64,000 nucleotides of DNA from Monocercomonoides exilis (Eukaryota > Preaxostyla > Oxymonadida > Polymastigidae). The stretch spans positions 439,001 to 503,000 of the forward strand of contig LSRY02000007.1 in the NCBI GenBank assembly GCA_001643675.2, in the 5' to 3' direction. The notes under the pieces were generated by a model. It was not told the DNA's origin, searched no databases, and saw only the letters and a list, made by a program, of their open reading frames with translations. Positions 11,021 to 23,600 of this stretch are shown here, piece by piece; positions within the stretch are counted from its first letter, which is position 1, and each line of letters starts with the position of its first letter. Made by a program: the position numbers and the translations under genes.

Positions 11021-12748
11021 TTATTGTGTAAGGTCAACATGCTGCTTACAGATGGGACATGAAAATTTCATGTTCAGCCATTCCTTGATGCACTCTGAAT
11101 GGAACAGATGAATGCACGGCAGCGCCATTATCTCGTCCCCTTCTTCAAACGGAATAAGACATATTTGACATGAGTTGTCACTCACTTCGTCTTCATCCGA
11201 CGCAGCTGGCGACGATGCTTTCACTTGCTGATTTTCCTGTGATGCATTTGCCGGCGTGGCAGAAGTCGCCACTGCTGATCCGTCTGTGGGAGCTGGCGAG
11301 GCAGAGGCAGAAGGCGTCGGTGTGTGGTGCTCGTGGAATATCCACCGAGGAAGCCGATCAATGTCAGCAGCTGCTCCACCGACGCATGGCTCTTTCGCTC
11401 TGCCACAATCATCATCTTCTTTCTCTTCCTTTTTCTCCTCTTTTTTTTCCTCTTTCTTTTCTGCTTTTCTTTCCCTTTCCTCTTCATAATTTTCTTCTTC
11501 ATCATCTTCCTCTTCCTCTGCCTCATCATCATCATCCAAATGTATTTCAAAGATTCGATCAAGTCTGCGCCGACTTCTCCCTTCTGCAATGGCTCCTCTC
11601 AGCCTCATCTGCTCTTTTCGCTTCTCCATTATCCTCTCCTCAAATTTCTTCCGCATCGCTTCAAAGGCCGCCATCCTTTCTTTCCTTCTCGCTTCAATTC
11701 GTGCGTCTCTTTTAGGATCCGGTGAACGAGGTTCTCTTCGCGTGTGTCGCATATGCCCTCCCCTTCGAAATCTCCCTCTCACTCTTCCTCCTCTCCATCC
11801 TCCTGCTCCTCCTTCACCGTCTTCTCCTCCCCCTCCTTCTAAATCTTTGTAATCATCTACCAAATCAACCATGTCATCGTGCGCCTTTTTGAAGAGCTGT
11901 TCCATTCCCATTGGACGCTCATGCTCTTCCCCAAACATTGGCCTTGCTCCTCCAATCTTTCCCGCATATATTCCTGGAGTTCCTCTCATTCTTTCTCTTC
12001 CCCTCATTTGAGCTCTTCCAACGATCATTCCTCTCAAGCTTCCTCCTTCGCCTCTGCCTCTCCTTTCGCCTCTCCAACCTCCTCCCCTAAATTCCCCTCT
12101 TCCGCTTCTTCCACCCCATACACTCTGCTCTCCTCTCCCACTCCCTCTTCCGCTCCCTCTTCCGCTTCCGCTTCCTCTCCATCTAGAACATTCCCCTCTT
12201 CTTCCTTCTTTCATTTCCCCCTGTTCTTCTTCATCTTCATTATCTCCTTTTTTACCTTCCTCTTCCCATTTCTTTTCATCTTTCCATCCCTCTTTTTCTT
12301 TCCAGTCCTCTCCGTCCTTCCATTCCCCCTTTTCCTTCCATTCACTTCTGTCCTTCCAATCACCATGTCTTCCCTCTTTCCAATTTCCGTCTTCCTTCCT
12401 ATCGCTTCCTTCTCTTTCAGTGTGTTCTTTCCAACCACCATGAAACCCCCGTCCTCTCCATCCTCTGTGTGTGCTTCGCCCTCGCCATTCGCCGTGCTCT
12501 CCTCTATGATGCGCAAAACCTGTTTTTCTTCCCCAACCTTCCCTATTCTCAGCGCTTTTTTCTTTATCATCTGATTTATTAACCCCATTTTCAGTGTTTG
12601 ATTCATTTCGCTCTTTAGATAAACTTGCATAATCCAAACCATGAGGAAAGTGATGCATTCCTCTGAATCCATGGGTTCCATCCCTTCTCATACGATCACG
12701 GAAAATATCACTTGTTTCGTTTCCTTCCTTAACATTAGCTTCCTCCAT
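11021..12748 (-). CDS. RGG-rich RING-H2 protein, probable E3 ubiquitin ligase
   Basis: Single-exon gene of 575 residues with an ATG at 12748-12746 and TAA at 11023-11021. The last ~50 residues form a RING-H2 finger: C-x2-C near residue 527, a spacer, then C-x-H-x2-H-x2-C and a final C-P-I-C. RING-H2 domains bind two zinc ions and recruit E2 enzymes. The rest is low complexity. There are repeated W-K-D/E units around residues 110-165, an Arg/Gly region with RG and RGG repeats around 185-260 typical of RNA-binding tails, a second RG patch near 335, a charged helix rich in Arg/Glu/Met, an Asp/Glu then Lys/Glu tract, and a Ser/Ala/Pro linker before the RING. No membrane span. An RNA-associated cytosolic or nuclear ligase is inferred; substrates are unknown. 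Its start lies 115 bp from the divergent VWA gene. Confidence 0.85.
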   Translation of the reverse strand: MEEANVKEGNETSDIFRDRMRRDGTHGFRGMHHFPHGLDYASLSKERNESNTENGVNKSDDKEKSAENREGWGRKTGFAHHRGEHGEWRGRSTHRGWRGRGFHGGWKEHTEREGSDRKEDGNWKEGRHGDWKDRSEWKEKGEWKDGEDWKEKEGWKDEKKWEEEGKKGDNEDEEEQGEMKEGRRGECSRWRGSGSGRGSGRGSGRGEQSVWGGRSGRGEFRGGGWRGERRGRGEGGSLRGMIVGRAQMRGRERMRGTPGIYAGKIGGARPMFGEEHERPMGMEQLFKKAHDDMVDLVDDYKDLEGGGGEDGEGGAGGWRGGRVRGRFRRGGHMRHTRREPRSPDPKRDARIEARRKERMAAFEAMRKKFEERIMEKRKEQMRLRGAIAEGRSRRRLDRIFEIHLDDDDEAEEEEDDEEENYEEERERKAEKKEEKKEEKKEEKEDDDCGRAKEPCVGGAAADIDRLPRWIFHEHHTPTPSASASPAPTDGSAVATSATPANASQENQQVKASSPAASDEDEVSDNSCQICLIPFEEGDEIMALPCIHLFHSECIKEWLNMKFSCPICKQHVDLTQ

Positions 12749-12863
12749 TTATTAGTTGATGAATTATTTTTAGAAATGATCACAACCTTTAAAATTTTTA
12801 TTATTCCTCTTTGATCGAAATTCCCTTTCATAGCACTTCACAAGTTAATTATTGGAATTAAAA
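12749..12863. promoter_or_regulatory. shared 115-bp divergent promoter interval
   Basis: The start codons of the RING gene (minus) and the first VWA gene (plus) are separated by only 115 bp of AT-rich DNA, so both must be driven from this interval. No specific motif is claimed. Confidence 0.4.
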
Positions 12864-15800
12864 ATGAAAAAATCAAATGAAAATACCGAAGAATCGGATA
12901 TTTTTGATGTTGGATCTCTTTTCAATATAAGTTTGACATCTGGACGAACGGGAAAATTAACTGTATGCACAAACAATCCAGATGAACAACTTTGAATATA
13001 TTAATTTTTTCATCATATTAAAGTCTCCTTCTCAACGCAACTCACGTGTTATAGCTATGTCTTTAAAGGCTCCAGAAGTTGAGGATATTGGGCATCGTCG
13101 TGCACCAATGGATTTTGTATGTCTTGTTGATACATCAAAATCAATGGCAGGAGGATTTTCGCTACCTGGAAAAAATAAACTCGCGCAAGTTATGAGTTGT
13201 TTTCAGCATTTAATAACGTATCTAGGAGAACAAGATAGATTTTCAGTCTATCTTTTTGCATTGGAAACTAAAAAGTTATTTAGTCTTGTCAACATGGATT
13301 CTTTAAATAGAGTTTGCTCAATTTGAGATTTATTGTAGGACTTTGATTAATTTTGCTAAATTATTTTTTTCATTTGTTCATTTTAATCTAGTGGAGTGTT
13401 TCTGCAACTCTGTCACGGCATTGCTCGCAACCTGACGGTGGGACAAACATGCTAAAAGCAGTAGAGGTTGCACTTACTGAACTTTCATCACATGAAAGGT
13501 TAGAATTTAGTTTATTTATGCAATAATTATGTTGAAATAATGATGTTTTTTGAATGAAAAAATAATAATCGAAACAAAATATGTATATCTTAATGATGAA
13601 TAAAACTCATAGAACCGAGAATTGCGAAGGACGAGCAGCGTCAATATGGCTTTTTTCAGATGGAATGGACATGGTGGCGCGTGAGGCATGGGACAACGAT
13701 CTGCAACGCCCAACAGGAACACTATCTGATGAAGCACTAAGCAGAAAAATCAAACAACTGATAATGTCATTCGAAGGAAAGATAAAAGGTGGTTTTTCGA
13801 TCAACACATTCGGCTTTGGAGATCAAAACGACGACTTTCTGCTGAGCAAGCTTGCTGAACACGGGCACGGAACGTACTACTTTGTGGAAGGAACAGAGCG
13901 CCTGAAGCAGCAGGAGTCGTTTATCAGGTGCTTTGCGGACTGCCTCAACCGAAAGCTCACGCTGATTGCGCAGAGTGTCAAAGCGGAGCTGCAAGTGGGC
14001 GACGGAGCGCGAGTGGTGCGGCAGATTGGGCCGTGTGAAGACGAGCGGGCGGAAGTGGCTGATTTGGGGGATGTTTACCACGAGATGGTGTCGAATGTGA
14101 TGTGGGACGTGACAAAAGTGGAGAAGAAGAAGAAGAAGAAGGGCGTGCTGTCTGGGAAGTGGGCGGTGAAAGGGGAGGAGAAAGAAAGAGAAGATGAAGA
14201 TGATATGAAGGACTGTGAAGACTACGACGAGAACAAGCTGTATGTGGCTGTGGAGGTTGTGTATGTGAACTTGCTGGAAGGAGGGAAAAAACAAAGACAG
14301 ACGCAGTCACTTATGGTTGACTGGAGAGACGAAACAGTTTGCGATTGTTGCTTTTATTTGTTTTTGCTTTTTATTTTTATTTTATTTTTCTCTATATATT
14401 TAAAATATCCTTATAATAATGATTATTGTTGCTTAATCAATTAATAAATAAAAATTTATCATTTAATTATCTCTTCTTCATTTTAGTTATTGCCATCTGA
14501 TTTGCTTGCAGAGTATCATTTGACACTTCGAGTGCTGGCTGAAATAAGAGAAATGCGATCAAAAACACGAAGTGCATTTCCCTCAACTTCCACTCACCGC
14601 TCAGAAATATTGGGAGGATGTGTGCTTTCCATTGAAATGATTATTTGATTATTTAATTTTTAAATGTATTTTATTTTATCTAATCAATTCTAATGCAAAA
14701 AATATGTATTTATAATTATATATATATTTCATTTCGTTTCTAGTCTCCTCACTCCGCACCCGCTCCTTCGCAAACGCCACGAAAGCACTCCAGCGGCGCA
14801 CCCAGGCCACTCAACAGCAGATGATGAGAGAGTTCAACAAGATGGACTTGACAAACATTCCAGACGTTCGCCCTTTCGCAGCCGGCAGCGACCAAACAGG
14901 AAGATTCAACGGAATGGGGAGGTCTGCGGAATTTGTGGCAGCAGTCGAGGAAGAGATGGGGGGAATACTGAAAGCGTATGTGGGAGAGCAGAGCCTGCGA
15001 GTGAGAGGGGCGCTGCTGGAGCGGGAGAGGGAGATGAAGAAGGAGTGGAGGGAGATGCTGGCACAGTTTGAGAACGAAGGAAGGCGGATTTTTGACTCGG
15101 TGCTGGTGGGCGGGATGGCGCAGGTGCTGGATGAGATCACAGAGATGAGGAACAGAGGAAGGAGCGTGATGCGGGAGATTGAGATGATTGCAGCAGAAAT
15201 GAGAGACAGGAAAGAGCGGATGAGAGAGATGGAGGAGGAGATGAAGATGAAGCTGGGGTTGTTTGAAAGAAATGAAAGAGGAGAAGGGAAAATGGGGAAC
15301 AGAGCAATTTGCAGCGGGACGATAGCAAAAGGAGCGCTTCGGCAGATGCAGGCAGATGAATGGGCTGATGAGGATGGAGAAATACGGAGAAATTCTGCCA
15401 CTGTCAATGCAACATCTGCTTCATCTGCTTCATCAATGCACAATCGTAGCAATCTTTCCATGGAAACCTCACAAAAACTCGGTCAAACAACGCATTCACA
15501 ATTGAATGAAGGAAACGAGAACAACATTTGTGATTCAGATTATTATGAGCCGAAAAGAGAGGGAGAGCAGTCAGAACAGCAGGATCATCCAGAAGTGCTC
15601 TCAGAACAAGAAACATCTCCTTTGAATCAGAATCTGAATAGCTCATCCACTTCACAGAAGAAACAGAACTTGATGGAGATGTCTTCAAAAGAAGACACAT
15701 TTGCTGATGAAGCATATCCTTATTCATCATCACCATCCTCCTCCTCCTCCTCATCATCATCTTCATCGTCAACCTATTCTCCCTTAAATACTTATCCATT

Positions 15801-18800
15801 TCACCAAACCATTTCATCATCATCATCTCAATCAAATAATTCCTCATCCTTCCCCTTTTCCTCTTCCTCTTCTGATGCTGCCTCATCATTTTCATCCACT
15901 GCACCAGCCACATCATCATCATCACCATCATCATCACCATCACCATCATCATCATCATCATCTTCTTCTTCTTCTCCTCTTCCCCTCAACACATCCTCTC
16001 TCACCCAAACCCTCTCCTCGCTCAATCCAGGCACCTCTGACCAGCCCACTCCTCTTCTCCACTATGCCCTCTCGCTCGCTGCTGACCACCTCGACCACAC
16101 ACACCGGAGTGCCTACACAGCACGCGTGAAGGAGCTGAAGCAGCGGATGGAGCAGCAGCACAGCCTGTCGCTGAGAGAAAGCAGCGAGAAAGAAGAGCAG
16201 CTTCTGATGCGGATGGAGGAAAGAGAGCAGAAGGAGAGGATGCTGAGGGAGATGAACGAGGAGAGGAAGAGGCTGTTTGCGGGGCTGAAAGGGAGAGTGC
16301 TGGAGGAAGAGGCAGAAAGAATGAGGGAGTTTGAGGAAGAGAGGAAAGAATTGAAGAAGAGAGAGGAAGAAAGAGAGCAGATGGCTGAGCAGATGCTGAT
16401 GAAGGAGGAGGAAGACATTATGAGGCTGATGAAAGAAAGAGAAGAGGCGAAGCAAAGGAGGATTCAGAGACGGTTGAAGCGGATGAAATATCAGCAAGTT
16501 GCAGCTGAAGTCGATGGACAAACAGAAAATGGGAAGGAAAATGGAGAAAAACAGAATAAGAAGACGGCAAAGAACACAAATGCAAGAAAGCAGCCACGGA
16601 GCTATCAGCAGTTTAAACAAAGAAAAGCAGCAAAGAAGAATTTGAAACAAAAGAAAAACACACAAAATGGGAATGAAAACCAAGAAAATCCACTTCAAAG
16701 CAGTGGATGTGTTGCAATTGAAACAGAAAATGAGAGAGACTTTAACGACGAACAAATGAAAGGGTCTTCATCTACTCCTTCAAAAAAGTCCCGCTCATCG
16801 AGTTCTTCATCTTCATCTGCTTCAGCATCAGCATCTTCTTCATCTCCTTCTTCATCTCCTTTGTCTCAATCTTCCAGTTCATCTTCATCAAACTCCTCAA
16901 ACAACATATCACCCAGCACCGCACTTCAAACACCCAATTCATCTCGATTGGTTAAACCACTTCATTCTCAACCCACTTCATCATCAATATCACCATTTTC
17001 TTCTTCTTCTTCTTCTTCTTCTTCTTCTTCTTCTTCTTCTTCTTCTTCTTCTCAGGATCATTCAAATAATGCTTTGTCTGATGAAGACAATGATTCTTCG
17101 TTGAAAGATAATATGAACAACAACAACAACAATGATGATGATGAATATAATGATAACAACAACGAACAATGTGAACAATCAAAAGAAATGGAAGACGGAG
17201 AAATAAAAGGAAACAATGAAATTCAACTTAAAGAAGGGGATCTCTTATCATCGCCAAGACTGCAATCGACTTCACTTCAGCAGAAAAGAAGAAAAGCTCG
17301 TGAAATGCAGATGCTCAAGCAAGCACAGATGGCACAGAAGGACAACTTGGAATCTTCAAATAAAGAACTTAACTCTGATTCAAATAATCAAAACAACGAT
17401 GAAGTTAGCAATAAAGAAGACAGTTCAATGAACGGAAATGAAGGAATTTCAAACAGAAACAATGGAATAGTTGCAGACGATGAATCAGCTGATGAATCGA
17501 TTGTCTTTGGAGAAAGCGAAGGAATTGGACTGAATGAAAGAGAGCTCATTTTGGCTGCTCAGCTGATGGACGAGTCAGCGGAAGCACGAGAGAAGCAGAA
17601 TGCGAGTGAGACAGAGCAATTTGGAGAAGGGAAAACACCAAAGTCTTGGAAGACGAAAAGCAGAATAAGAAAAAGAGACAAGGGAGTGTTGAGAGATAGA
17701 GAGGAGAAAGACGAGGAAGGAGTGGTGCAACTAGATGAAAGCGAAGACGATATGGAAGAGAACGAAAGCGAAAGCACGCCTTTGCTGATGAAACACCAGA
17801 AACTTAGCAGCGGCACAGGAAAGCTTGAAGTGCAGAGTGGATATCGTGAGGATGCAGCTGAAGCAGAAACAGTTTATAAAAAGGGGGCTAAAAGACAAAA
17901 GATTATTGTCGACACAAAAATGTCTCAGTTGCAGAAAGAAGCAGATGCTAAAGAGGAAGAAGATGATGATGACGAAGACGAAGATATTGACGATATAAAT
18001 GTATTTAACTCTCTTCCAGAATTAGAGAGAAAATCCAGCTTGTCGAAAAAAGAGAGAGAAATGCTGAGAAGAGGAGCTGGAAAAGGCGGGCTGCCTTCTG
18101 AAACAGAAGGAGAAATGACAGATGAAGAATATCTCAAGCAAGCAGCAGGATTTGATGACGATGATGACGATTCTGTTTTGATGGAATCAACAGCTGAAGA
18201 AGAGGATGAGGAGCCTTATGACAAGGAACAAAACAAAAGCAGGAATGCACAAGCGGATGATGACTCTCAAACAACGGGTGTGTTCCGCTTCTGGCGAAAG
18301 AACGTGACACAGTCCACTTTGGGCACAGTTCTGTGTGTTATCTTCAGTGTTGTGTTTCTTCTCTTCTTCATCGCAGGAGTGGTTGTATTCTTTGGCCTTC
18401 TCTTTGGAGGATCGCTTCTCTCCTTCTCTGGCGTCATTCACCCGGCTGGCAATGCTGGGCTTGCTGTTGGCCCTGCTGTTGAATGGAGCAGTGCAAGCAG
18501 TGTTGCGGCTGCAGCTTTAAGCGGAATTTCGCTGCCTTTCATTTCATCTTCGTCACATCATCGTAGTAATGATTCACATCATTCATATCAGAACTCCACA
18601 AACACTTATTTTGAAGCAACAAATTCAAGGAAAGGCAAACCTTTTAAATCTTCCAGGTCTTCTTCGTCGCACAACATGCTTGAAGTGACTGACTCTGCAG
18701 TTTATGCGCACACTCTTTATGCCTCTTTTATAAGTGCAGATCTTTTATCAGCAAAGTCGCAAACATTTGGAAACAAGATTGTTGTTGGCAATTTGTCTTT

Positions 18801-19944
18801 TGATGGAGAAAATCAAACAATAACAGGTTTGAACTCCACCATTCCATTGCATTTGAGAACAGATGGTACAACACAAGTCATATCTCCTCATACAGTTATT
18901 AGTGATCCATCTTCTACGAACTTGCAAAGCGTAACCCAGTTATTCACTGTGGATGGGACGATGTCGGTGAGGGGGAATGCGACGTTTGGGGAGAGTGTGG
19001 AGGCGAAGGATGTGCGGGCATACAACTCGACTGTGCTGCGGGGGAGTGTGCGGGTGGAAGGGGAGACGCACTTTGTGGGGAAGACAGTTGCCGAGGGGGA
19101 TGTTGCAGTGGAAGGAGTGCTGAGTGGGAAAGATGGGACATTCAGTGGGGATGTGAGTGTGGCAGGGGAGGCGAAGCTGAAGAAAGTGCGAGTGGAGGCC
19201 GGGGCGAGTGTGGAAGGAGGGTGTGTTGTTGGAGGGCAGAGTGGGGAGGAAGCGCTGAGAGTGAAAGGGAAGAGTGTGCTTGAAGGGGGGAGTGAGGTTG
19301 GAGAGTGTGGAGGGAGTGGAGGAAGTGTCGGGAGTGGGCTGAGGGTGTGTGGGCGGAGCAATCTTGACTCTGAAGTTGTGATTGGGAATGAAACAACAAC
19401 AGCAGCAGCAACAGGAACAGGAACAGGAAACAGTGACACAACACTTCTTGTTGTCAACGGGAAGGCTCAATTTAATGGTGATGCAACATTTGGCAATCAT
19501 ATTGTGTCTTCCCAGCCAGTTATTCATTCCATTCAATCAGAAAGAACACTCAATTTGATTCCATCTTTGATTGTGACAGTGATCAATGAAGGACAAGAAA
19601 TGCATTTTGAGATTCATAATCTTCCAGACGAGTTCTCTTTATTTGTAGACGACATCATTTTCCAGTCAATCAGTCTGTTTCGCAACTACATTCGCTTCAC
19701 AAGAACAGCAGGAAATGATCCTCAAGCCAATTCCACTGCAACAGATACAGCTTTTCGATGGAACTGGAGCAATCACATTCTTACTCTGTCATTTACAAGC
19801 ACTGCGCAAAGATTTATAAGAGCATCCCTTTCTTCATTTGAAGCTGTGGATGCTGTGAAAGTTGTCCTGCGTTCAGAAACATCTGTTTCGAAGACTAATG
19901 GAAATGATGAAGATAATAGCACCATTATATACAGACACTTATAA
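12864..19944 (+). CDS. VWA / Ser-rich / single-TM / beta-solenoid protein, paralogue A
   Basis: Spliced model: exons 12864-12962, 13024-13311, 13392-13498, 13613-14336, 14487-14619, 14744-19944; all phases join; 2,183 residues. Residues ~64-280 form a von Willebrand A domain with a complete metal site: D-T-S-K-S at 69-73, D-G-G-T-N, and F-S-D-G. A beta-rich region follows, then ~1,300 residues of alternating coiled coil and Ser, Glu and Asn tracts. A hydrophobic span (~1641-1672, DNA 18316-18410) precedes a C-terminal ectodomain. That contains a glycine-turn beta-solenoid (~1851-2027) of short V-x-G repeats resembling bactofilin or phage-fibre solenoids, then a distinct beta-rich end. There is no signal peptide, so a type II topology is inferred: VWA in the cytosol, solenoid outside. 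Partner and ligand are unknown. Paralogue B lies tail to tail. Confidence 0.8.
18946..19473 (+). repeat. 528-bp identical block, copy in paralogue A
   Basis: Every base I compared across this segment equals the reverse complement of 21586-22113. Identity stops abruptly at both sides. The block encodes the beta-solenoid and is visibly GC-rich (37 of 60 bases in 18961-19020), unlike its flanks. It is G-biased on the coding strand. Confidence 0.95.
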
Positions 19945-20668
19945 CAAAGGATTCATTATTTTTGATGGATTTTTTGATGACTTATATTTATTTCTTTTCG
20001 TGTTAGAAAAATATTATATTCATAGCAATTCATCTTTTTGTTTTAAATGCGAAAGTTTTTATCTTTTTGTTTCGTATTGTTCATTTATGTGTGGTTTTAT
20101 TAGCAATAATATTTACGTGTATTTTTAAGTTGAAAATATATTCGTTTTTTTAAAAAAAAACTTTTTTTTCCAAAAGAGTATGCTTAATCATTGTTTTTGT
20201 TCTTAAAAAAAGATTTTCACAAATTGTGAAAATTTCTCCATTGAACAAAAAGAAACACCAAACGTTAACGTTAAAATTCAATGCTCTTATCGCTAAAAAT
20301 GAAGAATTTGAAGGAAACAAAATGATATTTTTCATTTTTCAAACATAAACCACTTTCCATTAACTAAAATTTAAACAAAAAATTAGAGTGAAATGAAATG
20401 TATGCTGAAATGTGTGAATGAAAACGAAACTACCAATAAATTTAACTTAAAATACAAAATAAGATGAATAATAAGCTAATACAATCACCATATTTATAAG
20501 ATTAAATACAATAAATACAACATAAATAGAAATAATATCCAATTTTATAATTTTAAACCGAAAAAAATTTTTTATTAATAGGAGATAATAAATACTTTCA
20601 TTTCTTGCCTTCTAGCAATGTCTCACACATTTCTATCAACTATCCATTCAGCTGAAGGATAAACAAGC
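19945..20668. other. intergenic between convergent VWA genes
   Basis: AT-rich 3' flanks of the two convergent genes with several A/T runs; nothing else seen. It forms the centre of the large inverted structure made by the two 528-bp blocks. Confidence 0.5.
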
Positions 20669-23600
20669 TCAACCATTAGCTGCCTTCACTTCATTAGAAG
20701 ATGTCCCAGAGTGATTTTTTTCATCTGTTATTTCGATTTGTTCAGGATCTCCCTTGACAATTGTCGCAGTCAGAAATGTCTTGCAATCTTTGTCCATTGA
20801 ATAAGTGCATCGAAAGTCGCCTTCAGGTTGCTCAGTGCAAGTCAGATGCCCAACAATTTGGGAAGCAGAAACTGAAAATCAGAAGTGAATAAAAAGTGGT
20901 GTGAAAGAAAATAATCATATTTCAGAGAAAATATTTATTTAAACATAAAGGAAAATACATTCTTCATTTGCAAAAATTTCAAAATTCCAATCAGAATCAA
21001 GTAACACTTTCATTCAATTCACAAATATAACTTTCAACTTTCACCAGAAATCTCTCACATACTGCAGACTGCAGTGCCATTGTCAATAACCCACGTTTCC
21101 TCTCCTTTCTGATCCGGCTCAATAAAAACAGCCTCCAACATTATCGTCGTGTTTGTCAAGTTCCCCTTTATAATAGTCGTATTTTCAATCTGCCCTTCAT
21201 CAAAGAAAAAGCACGGATGATATCGCCCTCCAGCAAGACTCGTCTTCTGCTCCATCTTCACCTCCTGCCGGAATAACACAGGTCCATCAACAACAAGCGC
21301 ATACTGCGAAAGATCCGAGGCATTTCCGCTCCCTGCTTGATTTGATTGAATGTTTCTCTTTTCTCTATTGATGGCTTCAAAATCGATATTTCTTTTGCAT
21401 TTACTATAATCATGAGCGTGCTTTGTAAAGAAATCATTCTCTTTATTCACATTTGTATTTTTATGTGTTGAGCTTTGCTTTGATGAATGCCCATCTGCAA
21501 CATTCGTCAAATAAGTCGTTCCATGAACTGTCAACGATCTTGCTCCTGTTACTCTACTTTGTGCATCAATCACAGTTGGTCCTGAAAATTGAGCCTTCCC
21601 GTTGACAACAAGAAGTGTTGTGTCACTGTTTCCTGTTCCTGTTCCTGTTGCTGCTGCTGTTGTTGTTTCATTCCCAATCACAACTTCAGAGTCAAGATTG
21701 CTCCGCCCACACACCCTCAGCCCACTCCCGACACTTCCTCCACTCCCTCCACACTCTCCAACCTCACTCCCCCCTTCAAGCACACTCTTCCCTTTCACTC
21801 TCAGCGCTTCCTCCCCACTCTGCCCTCCAACAACACACCCTCCTTCCACACTCGCCCCGGCCTCCACTCGCACTTTCTTCAGCTTCGCCTCCCCTGCCAC
21901 ACTCACATCCCCACTGAATGTCCCATCTTTCCCACTCAGCACTCCTTCCACTGCAACATCCCCCTCGGCAACTGTCTTCCCCACAAAGTGCGTCTCCCCT
22001 TCCACCCGCACACTCCCCCGCAGCACAGTCGAGTTGTATGCCCGCACATCCTTCGCCTCCACACTCTCCCCAAACGTCGCATTCCCCCTCACCGACATCG
22101 TCCCATCCACAGTCAGCTTATCTTCCACACGCAAATCATCCATTTGCACTTCTGCTGCTTCGAACAAGATCTTATTTGGCGCTCTTATCACTCCATTACC
22201 TTCGGTCCATTGGAGCGCATTACCACTTTTCATAGTCCCGTTAAACACCCCAGGTAAGTTGAGGCCTTTGATCTCGTATTCTCCCATGTCGATGTGCGAG
22301 AGAAAAGTGATTGTGTTTGAAGGCTGCGATGAATGGGCAGACAAGGAAGGAACAGAAAGAGTGGAGTTGATAGAAAGAGTAGAAGAGGCAGCTTGTGAGC
22401 GGACATAAGGCTTTGAGAGAGAAGATTTGGGAAATGAAGGTGTTGATGCATACGAATGAAATGCTAAGACATTTGACAAGGAAATGAAAGAAGAAAAGAG
22501 GGTGTTAATAATTCTTCTTAAAGAAGAAAAAGAATGCGAAATGAAAGAAACGAAAGAATTGAAATAACTTATCCGATTTTCAGGAAGTGTATTTGTAAGA
22601 GTTGTTTGTGAAGTGATGTCTTGTTGATGTGAAGGATGATTTTGCTGTTCTGCTTCTCCAATTTCTTTGAAAGAAGAAGAACGTTGCTTAAATTCAGAAG
22701 GATGAGAAGGATGAGAAGAAGAAGAGAAAGACGAAGAAATCCAAGTTGAAGTGGTTGATTTAATATCCAAATGATTATAACTTGAAAGTGTGTGCATACT
22801 ATTTCCTTTTGTATTTGAAGTAGCTGCAGAAGCAGCCCCTCCTCCTCCGCTCACATCAAAAGCGACGCTTCCACCGCCTCCAGAAAGAGTCAACGGCTTC
22901 TTCAGCTGAAGTGCTGAGCCGCCGCTGAGGAGATTGCCAGAGAACAGCAGAGGAGCAGCACATATGAATGCAACAAGAGAAAAGAAGAAGAGAAAGAACG
23001 CAACAATTGAGAACACGATTATGATGGGCAGATGCGAATGTTTGCTTGGCTCACCTTTATTTTCAGGCTGGGCAGAAGAAGAAGAGGAGGAAGAGGAAGA
23101 GTTGGAAGAAGAAGAAGGCTGTGCTTGACCTTCTTGTTGCTGGCTGCTTTGTGCCAAAGGTGACGATGACCCCTCACTCGCCAAACTAGTTGAAGATCTA
23201 CTCTTTTTTCCCTTTTCTGAAGTACTGCCATTTCTGCTATGACCACCTGAAGCAGTTCCCTCTTCACTGCTGCTGCTTTCTTCTGCCTCGTCCATCCATT
23301 CGTCTCCATCCAACAGCACATACTCTCCCTCTTCCACTCCCATCCCTCGCCTCTCATTCCCATCACTTCTGTCTATTCGCTTCTTCTGCTTCCCTTTCTT
23401 CTGCGACAGCTTATTCACCACTCTGTTCCCATCACTGCTAAATGACACATTCTCTCTCTTTGTCAGTCCCATCCCCTTTTGCACTGCCATCTTCATCCTC
23501 TCCACTTCTTCGATCGAATCCAGCGTTATCTTCCTCATCCTCGAAATCCAGTCATTCATCAGCATCTTCAGCTCCATCTCATTCCCTTCTCTTTCCTCTT

